From Chloroflexi bacterium UBA4736 (GTDB lineage Bacteria > Chloroflexota > Dormibacteria > Dormibacterales > Dormibacteraceae), in assembly GCA_002404015.1 (NCBI GenBank), contig DHIW01000104.1, forward strand, positions 1 through 64,000: 64,000 bases of DNA. Direction: 5' to 3'. A program made the position numbers and the translations under genes. Positions 42,129 through 54,184 of the stretch are shown in pieces; within the stretch, counting starts at the first letter, position 1; every line of letters begins with the position of its first letter. A model generated the notes under the pieces. That model did no database searches. It worked only from the letters and a program-made list of their open reading frames with translations, and was not told where the DNA came from.

Positions 42129-42835
42129 TAGGTGCCCGCTGGGTCTGGTCCGAACAGGAACACGGTCGTGCCCCGCCCGGGAGTCGACACCACCTCAAGC
42201 CGGCCGCCGATTCCGGCCGCCCGCTCCCGCATCCCCACCAGGCCGTAGCCACCGCCGCCGCCCGACTCGAAGCCTTTGCCCTCGTCCGTCACTTCGATCA
42301 GGAACGGCCTGGCGGCGAAGCCGAGGCGGACGCGGCAGGTCGAGGTTCCCGAGTGCCGGCGCACGTTGGTCAGAGCCTCCCTCACGATGTGGAACACGAC
42401 CTCGCGCTGGCCCTGGCTCAGGTCCTCCTCGTTACCGCTGCTCCAGAGCTCGACCCGGATGCCGTAGACCCGGCCATACTCCTCAGCCGTCGCGCGGAGA
42501 TCAGCGACGAGCCCTTCCGGCCCAAGGCGGCGGGGTCTCATATCGCGCAGGGTGTTCCGGGTGTTCTCGAGCAGGGCCTCCATGATCTCGAAGACGTTGC
42601 GCAGCACCTGCTCCGCGTCGGGTGTCTTTTGGGCCGCCTCGAAGTAGTACTTGAACAGGGCGACCGCGGTCGAGAGATCGGAGGCGAGCCCGTCGTGCAG
42701 CTCGCGCGCCATCCGGACGCGCTCCCGAGCCACCGCCTCGTCGACGGCGTAGAAGGCGGCGTCCACCGCCGTCCGCGCCTCGGCGCCCTGGCGCTCGCGC
42801 TCGGCCAGCTGGGCCGCCCGGCCTCGACGCTTCAT
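42125..42835 (-). CDS. NarL-type histidine kinase
   Basis: The 236-aa soluble kinase has the HisKA_3 dimer segment (RVRMARELHDGLASDLSTAVALF, phospho-His in RELHDG) and the ATPase core (VREALTNVRRHSG, DEGKGFESGGGGGYGLVGMRERA). It has no membrane anchor or sensor of its own, but the gene just upstream encodes a small membrane protein that may supply one. It is the last gene of the gyrA-side operon. A NarL/LuxR partner is not adjacent; the gene at 38061 is a candidate. Confidence 0.9.
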   Translation of the reverse strand: MKRRGRAAQLAERERQGAEARTAVDAAFYAVDEAVARERVRMARELHDGLASDLSTAVALFKYYFEAAQKTPDAEQVLRNVFEIMEALLENTRNTLRDMRPRRLGPEGLVADLRATAEEYGRVYGIRVELWSSGNEEDLSQGQREVVFHIVREALTNVRRHSGTSTCRVRLGFAARPFLIEVTDEGKGFESGGGGGYGLVGMRERAAGIGGRLEVVSTPGRGTTVFLFGPDPAGTY

Positions 42836-43134
42836 GGCCTAGCCGTCCGCCGCCGGCGCAGGTAGGACTGAGCCAGGGCGACCGTGAGCGGGTGCGCCAG
42901 GTAACGGCGCAGGCGGGCATAGGGCCGCAGCAGCGCCTCCCGCTCCCAGCCCAGGATGGCGAACTCCTCCAATTCCTCGATCACGGCGCCCCCACCTTGA
43001 TCCAAAAGCTCGCGTAAGGCAACCACTCGGCTGCGGATTCGCAATGCCCGGGGCAAAGTGACCAGCAAGCCGACCACGACCAGCAGGAGGCCCAGACCCA
43101 TCAGGCAGAGCCCGACCCAGCCGGGCCAGCTCAC
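42832..43134 (-). CDS. 100-aa membrane protein, likely kinase partner
   Basis: A small protein with one or two membrane helices at the N-terminus ([22 protein letters not shown]) and a long basic tail ([28 protein letters not shown]). It overlaps the kinase start and the gyrA stop by four bases each. It may serve as membrane input or anchor for the soluble kinase. No family is recognised. Confidence 0.65.
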   Translation of the reverse strand: MSWPGWVGLCLMGLGLLLVVVGLLVTLPRALRIRSRVVALRELLDQGGGAVIEELEEFAILGWEREALLRPYARLRRYLAHPLTVALAQSYLRRRRTARP

Positions 43135-45641
43135 TCGGTGACCGGTTCGTCGATGTCTAGGCCGACCGGAGCCAGGCCGATGACCTCATCGTCGGGACCG
43201 ACCCGCATGACGATCACGCCCTGCGTCTGGCGCCCGATCTGGGAGATCGAACCGACCGTGGTCCGAAGCACCATGCCCGTGCGCGTGATCAGCAGCACCT
43301 GCTCCTCGGGGTCGGTGCTCATGCGCAGCGCGGCCAGCCGCCCCACCTTGTCGGTGACGCGCACGGTGAACACGCCCTGGCCGGCTCGGTGATGCCGGGG
43401 ATACTCGGCGATGGGGGTGCGCTTGCCGTAGCCACGCTGAGTGATCACCAGCAGGTCCCCGTCTTCCCGGATCACAGCCATCCCGGCCACCAAGTCACCC
43501 TTGCCCAGGCGCATGCCGATCACGCCCTGGGTGTCGCGGCCCATCGCGCGGACCTCGGTCTCGCTGAAGCGGATGGCCTTGCCCAGCTGGGAGGCGATCA
43601 GCACGTCGTCGCTGCCGCTGGTCGGTGAGACCCACAGCAGCTCGTCGTCTTGCTGGAGCTTGATCGCGATCAGCCCGTTGCGGCGCACGTTGGCGTACTC
43701 CTTCAGCGCCGTCTTCTTGATGTGCCCTCGGCGGGTGACCATGAGCATGTATCTGGCCGTCTCGTCATCGGACTCGGGGCGGACGAAGACCGCGGTGACG
43801 CGCTCCCCCTGGCCGATCTCGATCAGGTTGTTGACCGGGATGCCCTTGGCGGTGCGGTCCCGCTCTGGGATCTCGTGCACGCGGAGCTGGAACACCCGGC
43901 CCGTGTTGGTGAAGAACAGCAGCGACGCATGCGTGTGCGTGATCAGCAGGTGCTCGGCGTAGTCCTCCTCGCGGGACCCGGTCGGCGCGTCGCCACCGGC
44001 CGTGGGCTTGGCGCCCCGAAGACCGACCCCGCCCCGGTTCTGGGCCCGGAAGGTGCGCGAAACCTGGCGCTTCGCGTAGCCGCGGTGGGTGACCGTGACG
44101 ACGACCTCCTCCTTGGGGATGAGGTCCTCGGCCGTCAGCTCGCCCGGCTCCGCGTCGGAGATCTCAGTCCGCCGGTCGTCGCCGTACTTCTTGGCGATCT
44201 CGGCCATCTCCTCGATGATCAGCAGCCGCACCTTCTGATCGGAGGCGAGGATCGACTCAAGGTAGGCGATCGTCTTGATGACCTCCTCGTACTCCTCGTC
44301 GATCTTGCTCCGCTCGAGCGCTGTTAGGCGGCGCAGGGTGAGATCGAGCACGGCCTTGGCCTGGGCCTCGGAGAGGCCGAACTTGGCCTGCAGCTCGGCG
44401 CTGGCCGCCTCGCTGTCGGCGGCCGCCCGGATGGTCTTGATGACCTCGTCCAGGTGGTCCAGGCAGATCTTCAGGCCCTCGAGGATGTGGGCGCGCTCCT
44501 GGGCTCGAGCCAGGTCGTACCGCGTCCGTCGCAGGATGACCTCACGCCGGTGATCGATGAACAGCTGGAGGGCCTGCTTCAGGCTCAGAACCACCGGCCG
44601 CCCGTCGACGATCGCCAGCATGATGACGCCGAACGACTGCTGCAGGGACGTGTGCTTGTATAGGTTGTTCAGCACCGTCAGGACGCGCGCATCCCGCTTC
44701 AGCTCGATCACGATGCGCATGCCGTCGCGATCGGACTCATCGCGCAGGTCGGCGATGCCCTCGAGCTTGCGGTCGGACACCAGCTCGGCGATCTTCATCA
44801 CCAGGTTGGCTTTGTTCACCGCGTAGGGGAGCTGATCGACGATGATCCGCTCGCGCCCGTTGGGCGCCTCCTCGAACGTGTGGCGGGCCCGCACGACGAT
44901 GCGGCCGTGGCCGGTGGCGTAGGCGGACTTGATGCCCGAGCGGCCCATGATCTGGCCGCCGGTTGGGAAGTCGGGCCCCGGGACGAACTCCATCAGGTCT
45001 TCGCCGGTCGCCTCCGGGTTCTCGATCAGGAACTGAACCGCGGCCGACACCTCGCGCAGGTTGTGCGGGGGGATGTTGGTGGTCATGCCGACCGCGATTC
45101 CAGTCGCCCCGTTGATCAGGAGATTGGGGATCCGCGCCGGCAGCACGAGGGGTTCCTCATCAGTGCCGTCGTAGTTGGGCGCCATGTCGACGGTGTCTTT
45201 CTCGATGTCGTCCAGCAGCTCGGCCGCGATCGGCGACATCCGGGCCTCGGTGTACCGCATCGCGGCCGGCGGGTCTCCATCCACGCTGCCGAAGTTGCCC
45301 TGGCCGTCGATGAGCGGGTAGCGCAGAGAGAAGGGCTGGGCCATGCGCACCAGCGCGTCGTAGATGGAGCTGTCGCTGTGCGGGTGGTACAGCTTCATGA
45401 CGTCGCCGACGTAGGCGGCGCACTTCTTGTGCCGCGCCGCGGCGGTGCCCCCGGCGCCCAGCATCCCGTACAGGATCCGGCGCTGGACCGGCTTGAGCCC
45501 GTCACGCACGTCGGGCAGCGCCCGGCTGATGATGACGGACATGGCGTATTCCATGTAGGAGGTCTGCATCTCCTCCTGGAGGCTCTTCCCGATGATCGTG
45601 CCGATGCCGTCGTGCGGCGGGGTTGGTGTGTCGTCAGCCAT
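43131..45641 (-). CDS. gyrA: DNA gyrase subunit A
   Basis: The 836-aa protein has the GyrA breakage-reunion domain ([47 protein letters not shown], the catalytic Tyr in AMRYTEARM) and a C-terminal beta-pinwheel. The GyrA box is QNRGGVG rather than QRRGGKG, which might weaken DNA wrapping. It follows fabF by three bases in the gyrB-plsX-fabF-gyrA order. With gyrB it introduces negative supercoils; it could be confused with ParC, but the gyrB neighbour favours gyrase. Confidence 0.93.
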   Translation of the reverse strand: MADDTPTPPHDGIGTIIGKSLQEEMQTSYMEYAMSVIISRALPDVRDGLKPVQRRILYGMLGAGGTAAARHKKCAAYVGDVMKLYHPHSDSSIYDALVRMAQPFSLRYPLIDGQGNFGSVDGDPPAAMRYTEARMSPIAAELLDDIEKDTVDMAPNYDGTDEEPLVLPARIPNLLINGATGIAVGMTTNIPPHNLREVSAAVQFLIENPEATGEDLMEFVPGPDFPTGGQIMGRSGIKSAYATGHGRIVVRARHTFEEAPNGRERIIVDQLPYAVNKANLVMKIAELVSDRKLEGIADLRDESDRDGMRIVIELKRDARVLTVLNNLYKHTSLQQSFGVIMLAIVDGRPVVLSLKQALQLFIDHRREVILRRTRYDLARAQERAHILEGLKICLDHLDEVIKTIRAAADSEAASAELQAKFGLSEAQAKAVLDLTLRRLTALERSKIDEEYEEVIKTIAYLESILASDQKVRLLIIEEMAEIAKKYGDDRRTEISDAEPGELTAEDLIPKEEVVVTVTHRGYAKRQVSRTFRAQNRGGVGLRGAKPTAGGDAPTGSREEDYAEHLLITHTHASLLFFTNTGRVFQLRVHEIPERDRTAKGIPVNNLIEIGQGERVTAVFVRPESDDETARYMLMVTRRGHIKKTALKEYANVRRNGLIAIKLQQDDELLWVSPTSGSDDVLIASQLGKAIRFSETEVRAMGRDTQGVIGMRLGKGDLVAGMAVIREDGDLLVITQRGYGKRTPIAEYPRHHRAGQGVFTVRVTDKVGRLAALRMSTDPEEQVLLITRTGMVLRTTVGSISQIGRQTQGVIVMRVGPDDEVIGLAPVGLDIDEPVTE

Positions 45642-45644
45642 GAC

Positions 45645-46892
45645 TTATTCCTCGAATCTCTTCAGCACGACGGTGCAGTTCTGGCCGCCGAAGCCGAACC
45701 CGTTGGAGATCGCGATCCGCACATCAGCGCGCCGCGGCTGATTGGGAACGTAGTCCAGGTCGCAGTTGGGGTCCGGCGTCTCGTAGTTGATGGTGGGGTG
45801 GATCTGGCCCCGGTTTATGATCAGGAGGGTCGCGATCGCCTCCACCGCGCCGGCCGCGCCCATCAGGTGGCCGATCATCGACTTGGTGCTGCTGATCGCG
45901 ACTTTCTTGGCCGCCTCTCCGAAGGCCAGCTTGAGGGCCCGGGTCTCGCCCGCGTCATTGAGCTGCGTCGACGTGCCGTGGGCGTTGACGTAGTCGACGT
46001 CCTCTGGCTTGATCCCGGCATCCGCCAGGGCATTCGTCATACAGCGCGCCGGCGCCTGGCCGGTCTCATCCGGCGCCACTGAGTGGAAGGCGTCGTTGGT
46101 GATGCCGAAGCCGATCACCTCGCCGTAGATGCGGGCGCCGCGAGCCTGGGCGTGATCGAGGGTCTCCAGGACCAGCGTGCCTGCCCCCTCCCCGGGCACA
46201 AAACCGTCCCGGTTGGCGTCGAACGGCCGGCTGGCCCGCTCCGGGTCATCGTTGCGCGTCGAGAGCGCCTTGATGGCGTTGAAGGCGGCGATGCCGGTCT
46301 CGCAGAGGGAGGCCTCGGTGCCACCCGCCAACACGACGTCGGCGTCGCCCCGCTGCAGGATCCGGGTAGCGTCCCCGATCGAGTGCGTGGAGGCCGCGCA
46401 GGCGGTCACGACGGTGGAGTTGGGCCCCCGCAGACCGAAGTTGATGGCCACCTGGGCGGCCGCGATGTTGGGGATGATCATCGGTGCGTAGAGCGGGTGC
46501 AGCCGGCCCCCGTTCAGGAAGGTGGCGGCGCCCTCGGTCATGACCTCGAAGCCGCCGATGCCGGTGCCCATGTCAACGCCGACCCGGAAGGGGTCCTCAT
46601 CTTCCATCCGCAGCCCGGAGTCCTCGAGCGCCAATTTGGCCGAGGCGACCGCCAGCTGGGTGAACCGGGCGGAGCGCTGGGCCAGCTTTCGGTCCATGTA
46701 CTGGCCGGGGTCGAAGTTGGCCACGAGGGCGGCGAACTTGGTGGCCAGGCGGTCGGTCGGGAAGTTCTCGATCGGGCGCACGCCGCTGCGGCCCTCGATC
46801 AGGCCGTCCCAGTATTCGTCCAGGGTCTGGCCGAGCGGGTTGACCGTCCCCATCCCGGTCACGACGACGCGGTTCTCCGCTTGCCTGCTCAT
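45645..46892 (-). CDS. fabF: beta-ketoacyl-ACP synthase II
   Basis: The 415-aa condensing enzyme has the Cys-His-His triad: Cys in VTACAASTHS, His in NAHGTSTQLND and His in GHLMGAAGAVEA. It elongates acyl-ACP with malonyl-ACP in fatty acid synthesis. It overlaps plsX by four bases, so the fatty acid and phospholipid steps are coupled with gyrase genes in one operon. fabH, fabG and acpP are not in the window. Confidence 0.95.
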   Translation of the reverse strand: MSRQAENRVVVTGMGTVNPLGQTLDEYWDGLIEGRSGVRPIENFPTDRLATKFAALVANFDPGQYMDRKLAQRSARFTQLAVASAKLALEDSGLRMEDEDPFRVGVDMGTGIGGFEVMTEGAATFLNGGRLHPLYAPMIIPNIAAAQVAINFGLRGPNSTVVTACAASTHSIGDATRILQRGDADVVLAGGTEASLCETGIAAFNAIKALSTRNDDPERASRPFDANRDGFVPGEGAGTLVLETLDHAQARGARIYGEVIGFGITNDAFHSVAPDETGQAPARCMTNALADAGIKPEDVDYVNAHGTSTQLNDAGETRALKLAFGEAAKKVAISSTKSMIGHLMGAAGAVEAIATLLIINRGQIHPTINYETPDPNCDLDYVPNQPRRADVRIAISNGFGFGGQNCTVVLKRFEE

Positions 46893-47863
46893 CTCCCTAC
46901 CGCCTCTCGAATCTTACCGACGAGACCGCCGGCCACCGCGTCTCGAGCGACCCGGATCGCGTTCTTGAACGCCCGGGCGTCGGAGCGTCCGTGGGCCACC
47001 ACGGCGACGCCGTCGATGCCCAGGAGGGGCGCCCCGCCGAACTCGCGCCAGTCGATCCGTTCCCGGATCCGGCGCACGCCGGAGCGGATCAGCAAGCCGC
47101 CCAGCTTCCCGGTTGGCGAGCGCGGAATCTCGTCCCGCATCGAGCGGAAGATGAAGTCGGCGGTCGCCTCGGCCATCTTGATGGCGACGTTGCCCAGGAA
47201 GCCATCGGCCACGACGACGTCGGCCTTGCCGGCGAAGACGTCTTTCGGTTCCACATTGCCGACGAAGTTGAGGGGTGTCTTCCGAAGCCGCGCGTGGACA
47301 TCCCTAACGAGGGTGTCGCCCTTGCCGCTCTCCTCGCCGTTGCTGAGCAGGCCCACCCGCGGCGAGGCCAGGTCGAGAAGCTGGGCGGCGTAGACCGAAC
47401 CCATGGCGGCGAACTGGACCAGGAATTCCGGCCGCGAGTCCACGTTGGCGCCGACGTCCAGAAAGTAGGCCTGGCCGCTGCTGGTCGGGATCACGGACCC
47501 CAGCGCCGGCCGCTCCACCCCCTTGACGCGACCCTGGATGAACAGCGCGGCGGCCATGATCGCGCCCGAGTTGCCCGCTGAGACCCAGCCGTCGGCCCGA
47601 CCGTCCTTGCAGAGCCGGGCGCAGACGTTCATCGAAGAGTCCGGCTTCTGGCGGACGGCCTGGGCGGGGTGCTCGTCCATCTCGATGACCTGGCTGGCCG
47701 GCACGTAACGGAGACCGGGATGCCGGTCGAGCAGGGGCTGGACCCGGTTGGGCAGGCCTACCACCGCGACCTCGACCCCATATTCCTGGGCGGCCTGGGC
47801 GGCGCCCAGGACGATCTCCTCGGGCGCGTGGTCACCCCCCATCCCGTCAATCGCGATACGCAA
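46889..47863 (-). CDS. plsX: phosphate acyltransferase PlsX
   Basis: The 324-aa protein starts LRIAIDGMGGDHAPEEIVLGA and has SAGNSGAIMAAALF and GNVEPKDVF, PlsX hallmarks. It makes acyl-phosphate from acyl-ACP, the first step of PlsXY phospholipid synthesis. TTG 47863 is used because it opens the conserved segment; it lies 13 bp after the gyrB stop. It sits in the gyrB-plsX-fabF-gyrA run. Confidence 0.93.
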   Translation of the reverse strand: MRIAIDGMGGDHAPEEIVLGAAQAAQEYGVEVAVVGLPNRVQPLLDRHPGLRYVPASQVIEMDEHPAQAVRQKPDSSMNVCARLCKDGRADGWVSAGNSGAIMAAALFIQGRVKGVERPALGSVIPTSSGQAYFLDVGANVDSRPEFLVQFAAMGSVYAAQLLDLASPRVGLLSNGEESGKGDTLVRDVHARLRKTPLNFVGNVEPKDVFAGKADVVVADGFLGNVAIKMAEATADFIFRSMRDEIPRSPTGKLGGLLIRSGVRRIRERIDWREFGGAPLLGIDGVAVVAHGRSDARAFKNAIRVARDAVAGGLVGKIREAVGR

Positions 47864-47876
47864 GACGTGCCGGACC

Positions 47877-49901
<2,025 letters not shown>

Positions 49902-49958
49902 CTATTTTACCCTATTCGCACCCTTGACCGATCGCGCGCGCATGTACGCGCGCGGGCG

Positions 49959-51407
49959 CTAGGCTTCCTGGGGCGGGTTCCAGCGCAACTTGGGGTGGCG
50001 CGCCGCGGCCACCTCGTCGAGGCGCCCGATGGGTAGGCTGCGGGGCTCTTCGTGAAGCTCATCCGGGGCATCTTTAGCCAGGCGGACGATTTCCGCAAGA
50101 GCGTCTGTAAAGGCGTCGAGCGTCGCCTTGCTCTCGGTCTCGGTCGGCTCGACCATGACCGCCTCCGGAACGATCAGCGGGAAGTAGATGGTGGGCGCGT
50201 AGTAGCCCCGCTCGAGCAGGCCCTTGGCGACGTCCAGGGCTTTGATGCCGTGGGGGGCGAGGTTGCGGGCGGAGGCGACGAACTCGTGCATACAGGGGCC
50301 GGCGTGAGGCAGGTCGAGGACGCCCTCCACCCGTTTGCGGACGTAGTTGGCCGCCAGCACCGCGTCCTCGGAGGCCTGGGTCAGGCCATCGGCGCCCATC
50401 GCGAGGATGTACGTGTAGGCGCGAACCAGCATCCCGAAGTTGCCGTAGAAGCTGCGCACCCGGCCGATCGATTGCGGGCGTTCGAAGTCGAGGCGAAAGG
50501 CTCCGTTGCTTTTCTCGATCGTGGGCCGCGGCAAGAACGGCTCCAGGTCCTCCTTGACGCCGACCGGTCCAGCCCCCGGCCCGCCACCGCCGTGCGGCGT
50601 GGTGAACGTCTTGTGGAGGTTCATGTGGACGGCGTCGAAGCCCATGTCGCCTGGACGGCAGATCCCCATGAAGGCGTTCAGGTTGGCGCCGTCGTAGTAG
50701 AGCTTGCCACCCACGGCGTGGACCATCTCGGCCATCTCGAGAATCTCGCGCTCGAACAACCCCAGGGTGTTGGGATTCGTCAGCATCAGAGCCGCAACCC
50801 GTTCGGAGAGCTTGGACTCGAGGTCGGCGACGTCCACCCGGCCGTCCGCGCCAGAACGGACCTCGACCACCTTGAAGCCGCAGAGCGCGGCGCTGGCGGG
50901 GTTGGTGCCATGAGCCGAGTCGGGCACTATCACCTCGCTGCGGTCCTCTCCGCGCGACTGGTGGTAGGCCTGGATCATCCGGAGCGCCGTCCACTCGCCG
51001 TGGGCTCCGGCCGCGGGTTGGAGGGTCACGCGGTCGACCCCGACGACCTGGCAGAGCGCCTGCTCGAGCCGCCACATCAGCTCCAGGGCGCCCTGCACGC
51101 TGTCCTCGTCCTGGTAGGGATGTATCGCCGCGAAGCCAGGCAGTGCGGAGGCCACCTCGTTGGCGACCGGGTTGTACTTCATGGTGCAGCTGCCGAGCGG
51201 GTAGAAGTTCTCGCTGATCGAGTAGTTGAGTGAGGCCAGGCGGCTGTAATGGCGCATTATCTCGGGCTCGCTGAGGCGCGGCAGCCCGGGCTCGCTCCGG
51301 CGCCGCTGGTCGGCCGGCAGAGAAGCCTGGACCTTGACCCCCGGCTCGGGAAGCCGGGGCGCTGCCAGCTCAGCGCGGCTCTTCTCGAAGCTCAGCGGCT
51401 CGGTCAC
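49959..51407 (-). CDS. gcvPB: glycine dehydrogenase (decarboxylating) subunit 2
   Basis: The 482-aa PLP half of the split P-protein: NYSISENFYPLGSCTMKYNP, and the PLP Lys in HMNLHKTFTTPHGGGGPG. It decarboxylates glycine with subunit 1 and passes the aminomethyl group to lipoyl-GcvH. GTG 51407 overlaps the gcvPA stop (51404), so the two are coupled. It ends the gcvTH-PA-PB order. Confidence 0.96.
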   Translation of the reverse strand: MTEPLSFEKSRAELAAPRLPEPGVKVQASLPADQRRRSEPGLPRLSEPEIMRHYSRLASLNYSISENFYPLGSCTMKYNPVANEVASALPGFAAIHPYQDEDSVQGALELMWRLEQALCQVVGVDRVTLQPAAGAHGEWTALRMIQAYHQSRGEDRSEVIVPDSAHGTNPASAALCGFKVVEVRSGADGRVDVADLESKLSERVAALMLTNPNTLGLFEREILEMAEMVHAVGGKLYYDGANLNAFMGICRPGDMGFDAVHMNLHKTFTTPHGGGGPGAGPVGVKEDLEPFLPRPTIEKSNGAFRLDFERPQSIGRVRSFYGNFGMLVRAYTYILAMGADGLTQASEDAVLAANYVRKRVEGVLDLPHAGPCMHEFVASARNLAPHGIKALDVAKGLLERGYYAPTIYFPLIVPEAVMVEPTETESKATLDAFTDALAEIVRLAKDAPDELHEEPRSLPIGRLDEVAAARHPKLRWNPPQEA

Positions 51408-52693
51408 CGCAACGCCTCCACAAGCTGCTGGAGCGCCCGGGCATCGTTGAGCTCCGTGCAACAGAAGACGATCACGTCGTCGAGGTCCGGATACCACCGG
51501 CCGGCCGGGAGGCCGCCCAGGATGCCCGCGTCCTCCAGTTTTCCAAGCGTTTGTAAAACGTTTTTCACCCGTACGGGGAACTCGTTCAGAAAGGGCTGCT
51601 CAGGAAAGGCAGCCTCGACATCGGGGAGCCCGGCTAAAGCCTCGGCCAGCCAGTGGGCGCGCTGGAAGCTCACATCCGCGACCTGGCGCAGGCCGTCCGG
51701 GCCCATATACGTCAGGTAGACGCTGGCGGCCAGGGCGCACAACGAGTGGTTGGTGCAGATGTTCGAGGTCGCCTTCTCGCGCCGGATGTGCTGCTCGCGC
51801 GCCGTCAGTGTGAGCACGAAGCCGCGCCGGCCCCGGTTGTCGTGGGCTTCCCCGACCAGCCGGCCCGGGAGGCGACGGGTGAGCTCCTTGCGGCAAGCGA
51901 TGAAGCCGAGGTGCGGGCCCCCGTAGCTGGGCGCCAGGCCGAGCTGCTGACCCTCGCCGACAGCAATGTCGGCGTCGTACTCGCCCGGCGGCGCCAGGAG
52001 TGCCAGGCTGATCGGGTCGACGCAGGCGATGGCTAGGGCGCCGGCGCCGTGGGCTCTTTCCGTCAGCCCGCGGGCGTCTTCCAGCAGACCCAGGAAATTG
52101 GGCTGCTGGAAGATGATGGCCGCGGTCTCCGGTCCCGGAGAGTCGCCTTCGCGGACCTTGAAGCCCCGGCCGCCGGCGTAGCAGCGGAGGACGTCGAGGT
52201 ACTCCGGGTGCAGATAGGGCGCGACCAGCACCTCGTGGCGATCGGTGTGTACGACCGCCATCATGGCGGCCTCGGCGACGGCGGTCGCCCCGTCGTACAG
52301 GGAGGCGTTCGACACCTCCATGGCGGTCAGCTCGGCGATCAGGGTCTGGAATTCGAAGATCGCCTGGAGGGTGCCCTGGCTGGCCTCCGGCTGGTAGGGG
52401 GTGTAGGCAGTGTAGAACTCGGGCTTCGAGGTGACCGCGGCCACCGCGGCCGGGATGAAGCGGTGGTAGACGCCGCCGCCCCGAAAGCAAAGCCGGTCGT
52501 CGTAGATCCGGTTGCGGGCCGCCAGGCGGCGGATCTCGGCCATGGTCTCCATCTCGGAGAGGCCGGCCGCCAGGTCGAGGTCGGCCAGCCGCAGCTGGGC
52601 GGGGATGTCGACCAGCAGGGCCTCCATCGAATCCGCGCCGAGGGCGGACAGCATCTCCCGCCGGTCAGCCGGCGAATGGACCAGGTAGGGCAC
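51404..52693 (-). CDS. gcvPA: glycine dehydrogenase (decarboxylating) subunit 1
   Basis: The 429-aa subunit has FRGGGVYHRFIPAAV, TAYTPYQPEASQGTLQAIFEFQT and the end RRGFVLTLTAREQHIRREKATSNICTNHSLCALA, typical of GcvPA. It forms a heterotetramer with GcvPB. Its coding sequence includes a one-mismatch copy of the candidate parS motif (51552-51567), encoding KNVLQ. It follows gcvH directly. Confidence 0.96.
   Translation of the reverse strand: MPYLVHSPADRREMLSALGADSMEALLVDIPAQLRLADLDLAAGLSEMETMAEIRRLAARNRIYDDRLCFRGGGVYHRFIPAAVAAVTSKPEFYTAYTPYQPEASQGTLQAIFEFQTLIAELTAMEVSNASLYDGATAVAEAAMMAVVHTDRHEVLVAPYLHPEYLDVLRCYAGGRGFKVREGDSPGPETAAIIFQQPNFLGLLEDARGLTERAHGAGALAIACVDPISLALLAPPGEYDADIAVGEGQQLGLAPSYGGPHLGFIACRKELTRRLPGRLVGEAHDNRGRRGFVLTLTAREQHIRREKATSNICTNHSLCALAASVYLTYMGPDGLRQVADVSFQRAHWLAEALAGLPDVEAAFPEQPFLNEFPVRVKNVLQTLGKLEDAGILGGLPAGRWYPDLDDVIVFCCTELNDARALQQLVEALR
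51552..51567. promoter_or_regulatory. candidate parS site, one mismatch, inside gcvPA
   Basis: TGTAAAACGTTTTTCA differs from the two perfect copies near parB at one position. Centromere sites often lie within genes near the origin. Binding is inferred from the shared sequence only. Confidence 0.45.
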
Positions 52694-53071
52694 CTAGTGG
52701 CTGGCGCCTTCGGTAAGCGCCTTGTAGCCGGCTTCGTCGAGGAGTCCCTCCGAGAGATCGCCGTTCAGCTTCACCTTGACCAGCCAGCCCTTGCCGAAGG
52801 AGTCCGCATTCACCGTCTCGGGGTTGTCGGACAGGCTTTCGTTGATCTCCACGATCGTGCCCGCCACGGGGGAGTAGAGGTCGGAGGCGGCCTTGACAGA
52901 CTCGATCACGCCGAACTGGTCTCCCGCCTCGAGGGCCTTGCCGACGCGGGGCAGCTCCAGGAACACCACGTCACCCAACTGGGCCTGGGCGTAGTCGGTG
53001 ATGCCGACAGTCGCCACGTCACCATCGACAGAGACCCACTCGTGGGTCTCCGTGTAGTAGCGCTCAGCCAA
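52694..53071 (-). CDS. gcvH: glycine cleavage system H protein
   Basis: The 125-aa protein has YTETHEWVSVDGDVATVGITDYAQAQLGDVVFLELP and the lipoylated Lys in FGVIESVKAASDLYSPVAG. It carries the aminomethyl group between GcvP and GcvT. It lies 12 bp from gcvT and abuts gcvPA. Confidence 0.97.
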   Translation of the reverse strand: MAERYYTETHEWVSVDGDVATVGITDYAQAQLGDVVFLELPRVGKALEAGDQFGVIESVKAASDLYSPVAGTIVEINESLSDNPETVNADSFGKGWLVKVKLNGDLSEGLLDEAGYKALTEGASH

Positions 53072-53083
53072 TGCTTTCCCCCT

Positions 53084-54184
53084 TTATGCGCGGGCAGCAG
53101 CCGGGTTGACCGAGCCCCGGTAGAAAGGTAGCTCGCTGACCCGGGCCGCGCCCGGTCCGCCTCGGAGCTCGACGCCCAACCGAGTGCCCACGAACGCCGC
53201 CTCAGCCTCCACCATCGCCATTCCGATTCCCCGGTTCAACCAGAACGAGTAGGTCCCGCTGGTGACCGTACCAACCTGGCGTTGGCCGTCGGAGACAGCG
53301 GCGCCGTGGCGGGGAATGGTCTTCTCCGCGCCCTCCAGGCCGGCGATCACCCGGTGGGGACCCTCTGCCTTGAGGCGCTGGAGCGCCTCACGGCCTGTGA
53401 ATTCGCCCTTCTGGAGCTTCACAGTCCAGCCCAGACCGGCCTCGTAAGGGTTGGTGTCGTCGTCCATGTCGTTGCCGTAGAGGCGTAGCCCGGCTTCTAG
53501 GCGGCAAACGTCGCGGGCCGCCAGCCCGCAGGGGGTCGCCCCTGCCTCCAGGATCGCGTCCCAAACGCCGGCCACCGCCTCCGAGGGGACGAAGAGCTCG
53601 AAGCCGTCCTCACCCGTGTATCCGGTGCGGGAGATCAGCGAGGGCACTCCCGCAACCTCGCCCCGGGCGGATCCGAAGTAGGGGATGGCGTCCAAATCGA
53701 CTCCTGTCGCGGGCAGGATCGCGGCGGCCTTCGGACCCTGGAGCGCGATCAGGCTCAGATCATCGCTGCGGTCGATCAGCTCGACGCCGGGGGGAGCGTG
53801 GTCGCGCATCCAGGTCATATCCTTCTCCCGATTGGAGGCATTGATCACCGCAGACCAGCGTGGCTCGCCGTCGCGCCGGTAGACGACCAGGTCATCGATG
53901 ATCCCACCGTCCTCTCGGCAGAGCAGGTTGTACTGGGCGCGCATCGGCTGTAGCCGGGATAGGTCGTTGCTGACGAGGCCCTGAAGAAAGTCGGCCGTCG
54001 CCTGGCCGGTGAATTCGACGCGGCCCATGTGGCTGACATCGAACAGCCCTGCCGCGGTGCGAACCGCGTTGTGCTCATTGCGCACGTTCGTGTATTGCTG
54101 GGGCATCTCCCAACCGGCGAAGTCGACGATCTTGCCGCCGGCCGCAAGGTGGCGCTCGAAAAGCGGGGTGCGCCTAGGCGCCAC
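53084..54184 (-). CDS. gcvT: glycine cleavage system T protein
   Basis: The 366-aa aminomethyltransferase has RTPLFERHLAAGGKIVDFAGWEMPQQY, LFDVSHMGRVEF, FLQGLVSNDL and SRTGYTGEDGFELF. It transfers C1 from H protein to tetrahydrofolate, feeding the serine pathway with serA elsewhere in the window. Its ATG overlaps the end of the sigma-like gene by 11 bp, so that gene heads the operon. Confidence 0.96.
   Translation of the reverse strand: MAPRRTPLFERHLAAGGKIVDFAGWEMPQQYTNVRNEHNAVRTAAGLFDVSHMGRVEFTGQATADFLQGLVSNDLSRLQPMRAQYNLLCREDGGIIDDLVVYRRDGEPRWSAVINASNREKDMTWMRDHAPPGVELIDRSDDLSLIALQGPKAAAILPATGVDLDAIPYFGSARGEVAGVPSLISRTGYTGEDGFELFVPSEAVAGVWDAILEAGATPCGLAARDVCRLEAGLRLYGNDMDDDTNPYEAGLGWTVKLQKGEFTGREALQRLKAEGPHRVIAGLEGAEKTIPRHGAAVSDGQRQVGTVTSGTYSFWLNRGIGMAMVEAEAAFVGTRLGVELRGGPGAARVSELPFYRGSVNPAAARA

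Noticed and set aside
44880..47393. Long plus-strand frames opposite gyrA and fabF
   Set aside because: Shadows; catalytic motifs are on the minus strand.
50052..53131. Long plus-strand frames opposite the gcv genes
   Set aside because: Shadows of gcvPB and gcvPA.
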